This document shows, one piece after another, positions 43,596-52,300 of a DNA stretch of 64,000 nucleotides. Below the pieces are notes generated by a model, which was not told the DNA's origin, did no database searches, and saw only the letters and a program-made list of their open reading frames with translations. The DNA comes from an uncultured Bacteroides sp. (GTDB lineage: Bacteria > Bacteroidota > Bacteroidia > Bacteroidales > Bacteroidaceae), in the NCBI GenBank assembly GCA_902492205.1, contig CABUKU010000002.1:124001-188000 (forward strand), read 5' to 3'. The translations under genes were made by a program, and so were the position numbers. Positions within the stretch are counted from its first letter, which is position 1, and every line of letters starts with the position of its first letter.

Positions 43596-45095
43596 TTATA
43601 CAATCCTATGTCTTTCGTGTCCCTCCACATAAATAGCACTGAATGGACGAGCCGGACATAAATTCTCACAAGCTCCGCACCCGATACATCGTTCCGTATT
43701 AACCACAGGTATTTTAGGAAAATCTGTTTTATCAGAATCAGACGAAACCATTAAAATAGCTCCCGTCGGACAATGACGGGCACAGTTTCCACATTCAACC
43801 CCATCGGTCAATGGAATACAATTTTTCTTTACCCACACTGCATGCCCTATCTGAATAGCAGATTTATCGGCAACCGTAATTGGATGAATAGCACCGGCAG
43901 GACATACATCAGAACATTTGGTACATTCCGGGCGGCAATAACCTCGTTCATAGGACATCTCGGGTTGCATTAGTTTCATCAAATCTGTTGAAGGGCGCAA
44001 AACACCATTGGGACAAACTGATACGCATAACTGACAAGCAGTACAATGCTGAGCCATATTACGCGCACTTAAAGAACCCGGAGGAGTAAGAGGGGTATTG
44101 CGGCTCGGAATCTTCTTATCCTCTATCGTTGCAAGTCCTCCATCTACTTTTTTTTCCTGAGCTTTCAATAAAGATGAAGTAGCCATTAATGCAGCAACAG
44201 ATAGAAATCCCCGACGCGCTTCATTTATTTGTTCCGACTGTACTTGCTTGCTTTTTGTATCGGATATTATTGGTTTCGCATAGCGTAATTTATAACCAAT
44301 AGCGCCATGCTTACATTTTTCAATGCAATCCATACATGCAACACATCGACTATAATCAATTTTATGTTCTTTAGAATTAATGCAAGCAGCTTTACAATGG
44401 CGCGAACAAAGCGTGCAACTATTACATTTATCCACATCTATGGCTACACGAAACAAAGAATAACGGGAAAGGAATCCTAGAACCGTACCTATCGGACAAA
44501 TTGTATTACAATAGGTACGTCCATGTCTCCAAGCCAGCACAATCAGTATTACAAAAGTAATTACTGCAACAATAAATGTCGATAAACTCTTTATCCAAAC
44601 ATCTACTTGATAGAAAGCATAACTATCTGCTCTTTCGGCAAAATAAGCAAGCAGATTATTCCCCCATTGCCAAAGAGGCTGAAACAAATTGCCGGCGATA
44701 CGTCCATATGAACTATATGGAGCAAGTAAAGCTGCAAGTGGACCAACCCCTGCAACCAATGCAAAAAGAAATATAACCAACACACCGTAACGTAACCATG
44801 AAACAGCCGGAGAATAGGAATAAGGAAGTTTCTTTCTTTTCTTACCAATCCAGGCTATTATGTCTTGGAATACTCCTAAAGGACATATTACCGAACAATA
44901 TATGCGTCCGAACAACAAAGTCAGGACAATAAGAAATAATACAACTCCAACATTCAGTGCCAATACAGCCGGAAGGAATTGAGTCTTTGCCAGCCAACCG
45001 AACCATCCATGCAATGTTCCTGTAAAATCAAGGAACAACAAGGTAATAAGAGTAAAGCAAATAATGGCAAACGTCAGTCTGATTTTACGCAACAT
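43596..45095 (-). CDS. Membrane polyferredoxin (NapH-like plus NapG-like fusion)
   Basis: The start chosen is ATG 45095 (MLRKIRLTFAIICFTLITLL), giving 499 residues. An ATG 42 bp upstream is possible. The N-terminal half (about 1-225) has five or so membrane helices with two CxxxCP motifs (CSVICPLG, CNTICPIG), as in NapH/NosR. Ferredoxin motifs follow (CNSCTLCSRHCKAAC, CVACMDCIEKC). A twin-arginine-like stretch sits inside the protein near residue 290 (NEARRGFLSVAALMATSS), as in NapG, and then more cluster motifs (CTACQLCVSVCP, CTKCSDVCP, CGNCARHCP, CIGCGACENLCP). It probably moves quinol electrons to the exported reductase encoded next. Confidence 0.9.
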   Translation of the reverse strand: MLRKIRLTFAIICFTLITLLFLDFTGTLHGWFGWLAKTQFLPAVLALNVGVVLFLIVLTLLFGRIYCSVICPLGVFQDIIAWIGKKRKKLPYSYSPAVSWLRYGVLVIFLFALVAGVGPLAALLAPYSSYGRIAGNLFQPLWQWGNNLLAYFAERADSYAFYQVDVWIKSLSTFIVAVITFVILIVLAWRHGRTYCNTICPIGTVLGFLSRYSLFRVAIDVDKCNSCTLCSRHCKAACINSKEHKIDYSRCVACMDCIEKCKHGAIGYKLRYAKPIISDTKSKQVQSEQINEARRGFLSVAALMATSSLLKAQEKKVDGGLATIEDKKIPSRNTPLTPPGSLSARNMAQHCTACQLCVSVCPNGVLRPSTDLMKLMQPEMSYERGYCRPECTKCSDVCPAGAIHPITVADKSAIQIGHAVWVKKNCIPLTDGVECGNCARHCPTGAILMVSSDSDKTDFPKIPVVNTERCIGCGACENLCPARPFSAIYVEGHERHRIV

Positions 45096-45141
45096 TACGT
45101 CTTGTTTTATTATGATTGTAACTACATTTAATATCACATTG

Positions 45142-45149
45142 CAAAGCTA
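45142..45149 (-). promoter_or_regulatory. -7 promoter box for the redox operon
   Basis: TAGCTTTG on the minus strand lies 47 bp upstream of ATG 45095. If transcription starts about 7 bp downstream, near 45135, the alternative ATG at 45137 would lie at or before the transcript start, which supports the start at 45095. Confidence 0.5.
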
Positions 45150-45237
45150 CAAAGAAATAAACAAGCTTTCAATAGATAAATTACTGAAATAATTACCAAT
45201 ATTACAGATTTATACATTACTCGTTATGCTGTCATTA

Positions 45238-47337
45238 TCAAATTATTTGCAGATTAGTCATTTCTTCTGTTAATTCAAAATCATAAGGAGGATATTCATA
45301 AACACTGAAACGAGGTTCCGTTTCCCCGTCAGAATAATCCCAAATAGAAGCATATTCATCTATATTTTCTCCCATTTCATCTAACTCCCGTAAATAGGCA
45401 GCAATGGATTTATTCTCTACGATATACACTTCGCCCATTTTATCAATGATAGGGCTATGACGACGGGTTGCATCATGGTCGAACTTCAAAATACGTTTGC
45501 CGTCCTCTGTCAGACCAACTGTTGTGAAAGTCATGCTTTTACCAATGGCAGGAAGATTCAACACACTGCGATCTGTTGCCACAAAAGGAAGTTCATTACT
45601 TCTCATAAAACGTTGTAAACTCTTGGGAAGTTCTTTCTTGTTTCTAATAACCTGAACCAGTTCTTGTTCTTTATCGGCAGGAACATGTCCGAAAATCTTT
45701 TCTTCATTTGCTTCTTGCAGCGAACGACTGTTAGGAGTAAACACAGCATAATTTTCATTAAAACCTTTCACAGAGAAAGTGTAATAACAAATCACTCCCA
45801 ATGAATTAAGCACATGGCGCAACTTCGCCGTATGTCCGCGACGGGAAGCAGCCACCGTATAAACTAGCTGATTGGTAATTGTCCACCCTGCAGAAAGAAT
45901 TTTTAAAATAGCACGTTTTGCTTCGGGAGTAACTTCAAGCGGAGATTGGAAATGGGTTTGGATAATAAATTGCTTCACTCCTACCAGCGATGCCTTTTCT
46001 TTGAACTCTTTCAATATTTCAACGAGTTCATCGTTAATACGAAGTGGAAGATAAGCCAAAAGACGGGAACCTAAACGTACTCTTTGCAGTTCGGCATACT
46101 TCTCTCCTTCCTTCCGTTCAAGATTTGCATTTCGTTTGCGGACAGCCATTGCATAAACAGCCTTCAAAATATGACGCAACGTTTTATTTTGGCTCATCAG
46201 AGCATCACCTCCTGTTATTAATATATCCCTTAACTGGGAATCCTCCTCAAAATAAAGCATCAATCTGCGAAGTTTTGTATCCCAAGTTTCTTTCGGTCGT
46301 AAAGACTCAAAATCAAAATTCAGGCGTTCACTTTGAAAATCATACATACGTTGACAGGAAGCACACAGTCCCCCACAAGCACGTCCCATAGAATCCGGAA
46401 TCAAAATAGCAACTTCGGGATAACGCCTGTGAATGTTATGGCCGTCCGGTAAAAGCCAACCTGCTGCATTAGGTTCGCCCGATACAACAATATCTTCTTT
46501 CTCCCATGCACGGATACTGCCATAAGTGTCTACTAAGTTTTTCGAATATAAGATATATGAACGAACAGTTGCATCATCAAAACCATCTGTACCTGTGTTC
46601 AATAAAGACAGATAATAAGGAGTCACGAAAAATGGCATTCCCTTCTTTTTTGCCTGCATGAGCAATTCCATTGTTTTCGCAGAAAGAGAATTTCCCAAAA
46701 AACTATTCAGCTCAAGAGGAGTCTTGAGAGCCATAGCCAGATGAAAACGGCTTTCACTCCACCACCCTCTCACCAGATTATACTTCTCTTTATCTGTTGT
46801 ACCTTCGGGATAAACGTACTTGGAAGATTTACTGTGCCTTCCTTCAATCTTACGCACCAATAAATGAATAATTCTCTCAATATTTTCCGCTCGTCTTGCA
46901 ATTACCTCTTCATCCAATCCGGTTTCCCATCTTCTCATCTGACGTTTCAACACATTCTTATCCGGTTTAACATCAAACGGATTCTCGAACCGTATAAACA
47001 GAAAATAAAAATCAAGATAAAGGTCGGTACATGTGCTTTCAGGAAGTGGTTCTTTCAAAAATGTCCATAGATACTTCAAAGAATGAATATGCATCATCTC
47101 TCCCATAGATAATTCATGAATCTCTTTTCCTTCATTTTCAAGTAACAAAAGAATTCTCTTTGCAACCTTTTCCCTTTTCTCCTCATCCGGATAATTAGCT
47201 ACATATTCGCGCAATCTTGCCAGAAATGACTGAAAGTCATCACTAACAGAGGCTATTTGCACCAAATAGGGCAAATTGCAATCATACAACTGTTTCAATT
47301 GAGAAATGGTAAATGCAAACAGATTTCCTTTCTTCAT
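45238..47337 (-). CDS. KamA-family radical SAM protein (lysine 2,3-aminomutase-like)
   Basis: A 699-residue protein. The radical-SAM core lies in the middle, with the cluster motif CxxxCxxC as CGGLCASC near residue 319. The KamA-like block LRDILITGGDALMSQNKTL and the VKQFIIQTHFQSPLEVTPEA strand follow. It is much longer than classical lysine 2,3-aminomutase (about 420), with an extra N-terminal region of about 290 residues and a C-terminal extension. Such long KamA-like proteins are common in Bacteroidetes and their substrate is unproven. It is a single gene with a structured leader of about 140 nt. Confidence 0.88.
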   Translation of the reverse strand: MKKGNLFAFTISQLKQLYDCNLPYLVQIASVSDDFQSFLARLREYVANYPDEEKREKVAKRILLLLENEGKEIHELSMGEMMHIHSLKYLWTFLKEPLPESTCTDLYLDFYFLFIRFENPFDVKPDKNVLKRQMRRWETGLDEEVIARRAENIERIIHLLVRKIEGRHSKSSKYVYPEGTTDKEKYNLVRGWWSESRFHLAMALKTPLELNSFLGNSLSAKTMELLMQAKKKGMPFFVTPYYLSLLNTGTDGFDDATVRSYILYSKNLVDTYGSIRAWEKEDIVVSGEPNAAGWLLPDGHNIHRRYPEVAILIPDSMGRACGGLCASCQRMYDFQSERLNFDFESLRPKETWDTKLRRLMLYFEEDSQLRDILITGGDALMSQNKTLRHILKAVYAMAVRKRNANLERKEGEKYAELQRVRLGSRLLAYLPLRINDELVEILKEFKEKASLVGVKQFIIQTHFQSPLEVTPEAKRAILKILSAGWTITNQLVYTVAASRRGHTAKLRHVLNSLGVICYYTFSVKGFNENYAVFTPNSRSLQEANEEKIFGHVPADKEQELVQVIRNKKELPKSLQRFMRSNELPFVATDRSVLNLPAIGKSMTFTTVGLTEDGKRILKFDHDATRRHSPIIDKMGEVYIVENKSIAAYLRELDEMGENIDEYASIWDYSDGETEPRFSVYEYPPYDFELTEEMTNLQII

Positions 47338-47384
47338 AAAGTTCCTTTCTATTTTAAATAGTTAAATACTAATATGTTATCATC

Positions 47385-47438
47385 AAGGCTGAAGATATGA
47401 GCAGCCTTCACATCAGGGGGTTCTTTCGACAAAGAACC
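47385..47438 (-). promoter_or_regulatory. Two consecutive hairpins in the KamA-like gene leader
   Basis: GGTTCTTT (47419-47426) pairs perfectly with AAAGAACC (47431-47438) around a 4-nt loop, and AAGGCTG (47385-47391) pairs with CAGCCTT (47402-47408). Both lie between the predicted promoter and the start codon. A 23-codon open frame (47408-47479) runs up to the second hairpin. This suggests a regulated leader but matches no riboswitch I know. Confidence 0.4.
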
Positions 47439-47485
47439 ATACAGAATGCCGTGCAGTAATAAAGACGACAGAAAAACATGTAGTG

Positions 47486-47515
47486 CAAATATAATAAAAA
47501 ACGAAGAAAACCAAA
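47486..47515 (-). promoter_or_regulatory. Promoter of the KamA-like gene
   Basis: On the minus strand TTTG (47512-47515) and TATATTTG (47486-47493) are 18 bp apart. The leader is about 140 nt. Confidence 0.55.
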
Positions 47516-47569
47516 ACAATTTGCCCTTTATTTCCTTATAAGTAAGGAATAAGATTACTGAATTATATC

Positions 47570-47577
47570 TATATTTG
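47570..47577 (+). promoter_or_regulatory. -7 promoter box for the OmpA-family lipoprotein gene
   Basis: TATATTTG fits TAnnTTTG, 45 bp upstream of the chosen start at 47623. No clear -33 box was found. Confidence 0.5.
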
Positions 47578-47622
47578 CAAGGTATTTTCAGGAATACAAT
47601 ATTAACTATAAAAATAGGTTTT

Positions 47623-48312
47623 ATGAAAAAGATTAAGTTACTATCAATCATTTTGAGCGCCACATTGGTATTCAGTGGGTGCAATATGAATAATACAGCT
47701 AAAGGCGGTGTAATCGGAGGAGGCGGAGGTGCTGCTTTGGGTGCACTGATCGGTGGTCTTGCAGGACATGGCAAAGGAGCTGCAATCGGTGCGGCAGTAG
47801 GTGCGGCAGTAGGTGCCGGAACCGGTGTCATCATTGGTAGAAAAATGGATAAAGCTGCTGCCGAAGCCAAACAAATAGAAGGCGCACAAGTGGAACAAGT
47901 AACTGATAACAACGGATTACAAGCTGTAAAAGTTACTTTTGATTCTGGAATTCTGTTTGCTTTCAATTCAAGTACATTGAGTACTAATGCAAAGATGGCA
48001 CTTAGCAGATTTGCTCAGATTTTAAAACAAAATCCTACCATGGATATTGCCATATACGGATATACAGACAACATAGGAACAGAAGCAGCCAACCAAAAAG
48101 TATCAACTAACCGTGCCGATGCTGTTGCCGACTTTTTAATGAACCAAGGAGTCTCTGCCACTCAGTTTAAATACGTACTGGGAAAAGGCTGGAGTGATCC
48201 CGTTGCAAGCAATGACACAGAAGCGGGACGGGCACAAAACCGTCGTGTAGAAATCTACATGTATGCCAGCGAGCAAATGATTAAGGACGCAGAAGCGCAA
48301 GCCAATTCTTAA
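47623..48312 (+). CDS. OmpA-family peptidoglycan-associated lipoprotein with glycine zipper
   Basis: The start chosen is ATG 47623 (MKKIKLLSIILSATLVFSGC, lipobox Cys 20), giving 229 residues. The upstream ATG lies at the -7 box itself and cannot be used. After the signal comes a glycine-zipper segment (GGVIGGGGGAALGALIGGLA, then GAAIGAAVGAAVGAGTGVII), then an OmpA C-terminal domain (about 105-215). The peptidoglycan-binding residues are in YGYTDNIGTEAANQKVSTNR and the AGRAQNRRVEIYM end. It tethers the outer membrane to the wall. Confidence 0.94.
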   Translation: MKKIKLLSIILSATLVFSGCNMNNTAKGGVIGGGGGAALGALIGGLAGHGKGAAIGAAVGAAVGAGTGVIIGRKMDKAAAEAKQIEGAQVEQVTDNNGLQAVKVTFDSGILFAFNSSTLSTNAKMALSRFAQILKQNPTMDIAIYGYTDNIGTEAANQKVSTNRADAVADFLMNQGVSATQFKYVLGKGWSDPVASNDTEAGRAQNRRVEIYMYASEQMIKDAEAQANS

Positions 48313-48321
48313 ATAACACTC

Positions 48322-48363
48322 GGGCACGGATAACGGCATTAAAGAACAGCCTCATCCGTGCCC
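48322..48363 (+). terminator. Hairpin downstream of the OmpA-family gene
   Basis: GGGCACGGAT (48322-48331) pairs perfectly with ATCCGTGCCC (48354-48363). The T tract after it is poor, so terminator strength is uncertain. Confidence 0.5.
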
Positions 48364-48390
48364 TCTTAATAATCTTATTCCTATTTTTCT

Positions 48391-49089
48391 ATGCTGAAAC
48401 GAATTCTTCGGATCGTAAGAAACTTACTGCTCTTTTTCTTTATTTCCACTTTGCTTGCAGTAATCACTTACCGTTTTATACCCGTTTACATCACCCCTTT
48501 AATGGTTATTCGATGTACACAACAAATATTCGATGGAGAAAAGCCCGTTCTCAAACATACATGGATTCCATTGGATGAAATTTCCAAGAATATGCCTTTA
48601 GCCGTCATAGCTTCTGAAGACAACCGCTTTGCCTCACACAACGGATTCGACTTTGAAGAGATTCAGAAAGCCATGAAAGAAAATGAAAAAAGGAAAAGAA
48701 AACGTGGTGCCAGCACCATTAGCCAACAAACGGCAAAGAATGTATTTCTGTGGTCCCAATCTTCATGGATAAGGAAAGGACTCGAAGTTTATTTCACCGT
48801 TCTTATTGAACTTTTCTGGTCAAAAGAACGAATCATGGAAGTTTATCTCAACTCCATAGAAATGGGTAAAGGAATCTATGGTGTACAAGCAGCAGCTAAA
48901 TATAAGTTCAAGACCACAGCCAAAAAACTAAGTGCGGGACAATGTGCCCTGATTGCTGCTACCCTGCCTAACCCTATCCGGTTTAATTCCGCAAAACCGT
49001 CACCCTACATATTGAAAAGACAACAACAAATACTCAGGTTGATGAAACTCGTTCCTCCTTTTCCACTTCCTGATTATAAAAAGAAGTAA
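48391..49089 (+). CDS. mtgA: Monofunctional peptidoglycan glycosyltransferase
   Basis: A 232-residue membrane-anchored GT51 enzyme that polymerises lipid II into glycan strands. An N-terminal membrane helix is at about 10-30. The catalytic Glu 76 is in IASEDNRFASHNGFD, and the remaining GT51 motifs are KRGASTISQQTAKNVFLW, KERIMEVYLNSIEMGKGIYG and AALIAATLPNPIRFNS-like CALIAATLPNPIRFN. No transpeptidase domain is present, so it is the monofunctional type. Confidence 0.95.
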   Translation: MLKRILRIVRNLLLFFFISTLLAVITYRFIPVYITPLMVIRCTQQIFDGEKPVLKHTWIPLDEISKNMPLAVIASEDNRFASHNGFDFEEIQKAMKENEKRKRKRGASTISQQTAKNVFLWSQSSWIRKGLEVYFTVLIELFWSKERIMEVYLNSIEMGKGIYGVQAAAKYKFKTTAKKLSAGQCALIAATLPNPIRFNSAKPSPYILKRQQQILRLMKLVPPFPLPDYKKK

Positions 49090-49090
49090 C

Positions 49091-49158
49091 GACGTTTTTT
49101 TAAAACGTCTGCACGTTTCAGAGAAAACGTCCTTACGTTTTGAGTGAAATGTATGGAC
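49091..49158. repeat. Palindromic unit array (CCATACG/AAAACGTC family)
   Basis: GACGTTTT (49091-49098) pairs with AAAACGTC (49102-49109). Two further units follow, AAAACGTCTGCACGTTTC and AAAACGTCCTTACGTTTTG, and then a partial inverted unit ending GTATGGAC. The third unit differs from one near 63763 at one or two positions. It lies between the convergent mtgA and DUF1460 genes. Confidence 0.7.
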
Positions 49159-50007
49159 CTATTTTATCCGTATAACCCGGATACCTGTCTGCGTTTTATT
49201 ATTTAGCAGTTGAGTGTATAAATTCACTCCTTCCACTACCACTTTCATATGTTTGGATGAAGCATGTAACAAATGTAGTTCTCCATTCTCATAGGTTGCA
49301 ATACCCACATGAGCTATATCAAGTCCTTTTATATTGGTTACTATGGCAATTATATCCCCATCCTTGATGTGGTGCACAATTTCCGGGTTATTCAGGTCAG
49401 CTTTTGCAAAATAACGTATGTTCTTTCCCTGCAAACTCCTTTCTGCTTCTTTTATCTTTTCTACCTCCGATATATTATTTTTCAAACGGGGATATTTATC
49501 GGCATGGGTTGACATGAAAAAAGGATTCAGGACAACGGAAGAAGTACCTCTTTCCTTTGTAACATCTTCCATGAGTCCTTTACTTACATTACTCTGAATC
49601 CAATCACTGAAGTAATGTAAACGTGAAACATATCCATTCAATTCTCCATTCCGGTAACGAATCGATAGTAGAACTTTTGTGAAGTCATCAAAGCACGGAT
49701 TTTCTTTTTCCGATGCAAGAGTAAGCGCCGTTATAGTTTCCACGAAAGTGGTACAATCCAATTCATGCAGATTCACTACCAACTGTTCCTTTTTGCCATT
49801 CTCCAAAGTATTTGCCACATAAGGAACACCCAAAAACAATTTTCCTAAAAATACCATTCTGCTTTTATCGGCTGGTAATTCCTTTACTTTGCTTAAAAGC
49901 TTAACAATTTTTACACTATCGCCCGAAGTATAAACAACTTGGCGAGCGTTCACACTACACGCAAAAAGAACAAGTATAAATAGTAAATATCTTTTTTTTT
50001 GTATCAT
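49159..50007 (-). CDS. Exported DUF1460 protein (amidase-like, NlpC/P60 relative)
   Basis: A 282-residue protein with a signal peptide (about 1-21, ending VNARQ). The core is MVFLGKLFLGVPYVANTL, then the catalytic-Cys region ELDCTTFVETITALTLAS, with His and Asp candidates in DIAHVGIATYENGELHLLHA. DUF1460 proteins are related to papain-like NlpC/P60 wall peptidases or amidases. It probably trims or recycles wall peptides in the periplasm. It is convergent with mtgA. The pairing of a wall synthase and a wall hydrolase may be coincidental. Confidence 0.9.
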   Translation of the reverse strand: MIQKKRYLLFILVLFACSVNARQVVYTSGDSVKIVKLLSKVKELPADKSRMVFLGKLFLGVPYVANTLENGKKEQLVVNLHELDCTTFVETITALTLASEKENPCFDDFTKVLLSIRYRNGELNGYVSRLHYFSDWIQSNVSKGLMEDVTKERGTSSVVLNPFFMSTHADKYPRLKNNISEVEKIKEAERSLQGKNIRYFAKADLNNPEIVHHIKDGDIIAIVTNIKGLDIAHVGIATYENGELHLLHASSKHMKVVVEGVNLYTQLLNNKTQTGIRVIRIK

Positions 50008-50036
50008 TTCCGGTTGATATTATGAATTACCATACA

Positions 50037-50089
50037 AAGATAAAAAACGCGGGCAAAAATTTAATATCATTGCCCGCGTTTTTTATCTT
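50037..50089. terminator. 20-bp perfect hairpin (CGCGGGCAA family)
   Basis: The arms 50037-50056 and 50070-50089 are perfect reverse complements (cores AAAACGCGGGCAA and TTGCCCGCGTTTT), with A/T runs on both outer sides. It probably terminates the double-thioredoxin operon ending at 50117. It resembles the hairpin at 59267-59308. Confidence 0.8.
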
Positions 50090-50116
50090 CGCCTGCCCAT
50101 TAAAAATTATTGATAA

Positions 50117-52300
50117 TCATTTCACATCAGGCATGCTCAGTAATTCTTCAATTGTAGGACTTTGCTTGATAATAACACCATCCGGATTCAGTAGGAATAA
50201 CGTAGGTAATTGGGTTACTTTATAATCAGCCGCAATCTTATTATCCTTGAACTTTTTCAATTCGCTTGTATTTGTCCAATCTATATTGTCTTCTTTGGTA
50301 GCTTTCTCCCATTGTTCGCGTTTATCGTCCATGCTTACGGAAAACATGGTTATGTTCTTGCGTGCAAGCCTATCGGCAATAGCACGAAGTTCTTTGGCTT
50401 TCTTGCGACACGGTGCACACCATGATGCCCAGAAATCAAGTAAAACATATTTTCCTCTGAAATCGGAAAGTTTCACTTGCTTCCCGTTTATATCGGTGGT
50501 AGTGAAATCAATAGCTGCTTTCCCCTGTATCCACTTATCAGCAGCTTCCTGATATTTCTTCTTAAATTCACGAAAACAATAAGAGTCGGCATAATTGATC
50601 GTATCCAGCCTGTCATACAAATCTTTTAAATCTTCATACTGATAAACTAGAAGCCCGCTTGCAATCACTATTGAAGCAAAGCTCTTAGGAGTGTTTTTCA
50701 AGAAACCGACGGAAGCATTCTCTTTCTCCTGAAATACTTTGCTCATCTCTTGCATTAAAGCTTCTTTGACCTTTGCATCGTTCTTCTTTTCCGCTTCCAT
50801 ATATTGAAGGCTTAATGCTTCATACTTATCTTCCAAAGGTTTTATAAGAGCCAGGTATTCATTCATTATCTGCTGTTGTTTACCATTCACAACAGCAATA
50901 TCAGCTCTGCGTTTTCCCTGAATGGAAAGGTTATACTCCCCTCCCGGTTCCACACAAACAGAAATATCAAATCCAAACGGCCTTGACATTACACGATAAA
51001 CATCGGGCTTACTAATATCACCCATAAAAGAAAACTCCTTGCCATTTACCGCAACAGAATCTATTTTGGTAAATCTATCTTTGATACAAGCCAAATAAAC
51101 TTTCCCGGTAAAAGGCTCATTTAAGGTTGCATTGATCTTAAAAGTACCAGCGCTTATATGCTTCATTACCTTTTCACGCACTTCAACTCCACGGAGGTTC
51201 TTTTCAAGAATTATCCCGTCTGGTGAAATCAGCACTATAAAAGGTATACCATTATAATTATATAATTTCATTGTGGTCTTTTGAGGATCCCATAACTGAA
51301 GGTAATCCAGTTTCTCTTCTTCTATAGCTTTACGCCAATTCGCCTCACGGTCATCTATGGAAAGACCAACCAACTTAAGGCCTTTATCCTTAAATTCAGC
51401 ATATACTTTTTTCAAATTAGGAATCTCCTTTCTACATGGTCCGCACCAAGATGCCCAAAAATCAATCAATACGTATTGCCCTCTCAATGAGGAAAGCTTC
51501 AATAAATTTCCATTCTGGTCTTTCACTTCAAAATCGGGTGCAAGTTGACCTATTTCACACGCTTTCGTACGATTAATTTGGTCGAGCATAGCTCTCGCAT
51601 AATAATTATTCATCATACTTTTATCGAAAGCATTCAATAATTCCTGCAATTTATCAACCGGACTTGAAAAGAAAGAACTATAAATGATAGCCATGAGAGC
51701 ATTACTCTTAGGATACTTTGATATCATAGAAACAAATTCCTGAGTTTGCGATGCATAAGCCTTATCCAAGTTCTCGGAAGCCTTCTTCAGAATCTTCATA
51801 TTCTCGTCTGTCTGGGCTTTCATATTGTACAATTCAAATGCCTCATTATATTTCTTTCCCGCAGCTTCTACATCTTTACTATAAAGATTCTCCGCATTCA
51901 GAGCATTATACTCATTCCAATCCGGAGAAGTTTTCACTCCAAGAAGTTTTAAATTTCCATCTATAATCTCGGCATTCACCTCCAATGTCGGTTTATCCAT
52001 AAAAAAATACACAGTAGGGATCTTCATTGAAGGTCCCAAATCTCCCAAGGCGGGCACATAGAGATTATAAAAACGTCCGTCACCCACCTCTGCTTTAGCT
52101 TCCAAGCTAAACGAGTCCTTATTACCTTTAACACGAGCCAGTTCCGTTCGTCTATCGCCATCCAGCAATACTACTTCTCTCCCGGCCAGTCCTTTTATCT
52201 CACCTTTCAACTTAACAGGTATAAGCCCTGCAAACGTAGGACTTATCACCAATAAGAACAGGAATAGAATTATTATGTTCTTTTTCATAAGCAAATACAT
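50117..52300 (-). CDS. Tandem DUF4369/TlpA-type thioredoxin protein
   Basis: A 727-residue exported protein. The ATG at 52300 overlaps the susD stop (TAATG). A Met four codons on (MKKNIIILFLFLLVISPTFA) could be the true start. The unit of a beta-rich N-terminal domain, a helical linker and a thioredoxin domain occurs twice. The first CxxC is Cys 286-Cys 289 (WASWCGPCRKEI) and the second is Cys 628-Cys 631 (WASWCAPCRKKA). Each thioredoxin domain ends with a cis-Pro region (GIPFIVLISPDG, QLPTLFLLNPDG). It is the last gene of the ECF-controlled susCD operon and likely acts on disulphides in the periplasm. The double form looks like an internal duplication or fusion. Confidence 0.92.
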   Translation of the reverse strand: MYLLMKKNIIILFLFLLVISPTFAGLIPVKLKGEIKGLAGREVVLLDGDRRTELARVKGNKDSFSLEAKAEVGDGRFYNLYVPALGDLGPSMKIPTVYFFMDKPTLEVNAEIIDGNLKLLGVKTSPDWNEYNALNAENLYSKDVEAAGKKYNEAFELYNMKAQTDENMKILKKASENLDKAYASQTQEFVSMISKYPKSNALMAIIYSSFFSSPVDKLQELLNAFDKSMMNNYYARAMLDQINRTKACEIGQLAPDFEVKDQNGNLLKLSSLRGQYVLIDFWASWCGPCRKEIPNLKKVYAEFKDKGLKLVGLSIDDREANWRKAIEEEKLDYLQLWDPQKTTMKLYNYNGIPFIVLISPDGIILEKNLRGVEVREKVMKHISAGTFKINATLNEPFTGKVYLACIKDRFTKIDSVAVNGKEFSFMGDISKPDVYRVMSRPFGFDISVCVEPGGEYNLSIQGKRRADIAVVNGKQQQIMNEYLALIKPLEDKYEALSLQYMEAEKKNDAKVKEALMQEMSKVFQEKENASVGFLKNTPKSFASIVIASGLLVYQYEDLKDLYDRLDTINYADSYCFREFKKKYQEAADKWIQGKAAIDFTTTDINGKQVKLSDFRGKYVLLDFWASWCAPCRKKAKELRAIADRLARKNITMFSVSMDDKREQWEKATKEDNIDWTNTSELKKFKDNKIAADYKVTQLPTLFLLNPDGVIIKQSPTIEELLSMPDVK

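Noticed and set aside
47349..47966. A 205-codon minus-strand frame, rich in Pro and Ala, opposite the OmpA-family gene
   Set aside because: It is the antisense reading of the glycine-zipper codons and covers the leader of the KamA-like gene. There is no start signal, and the opposite strand codes for a clear protein.
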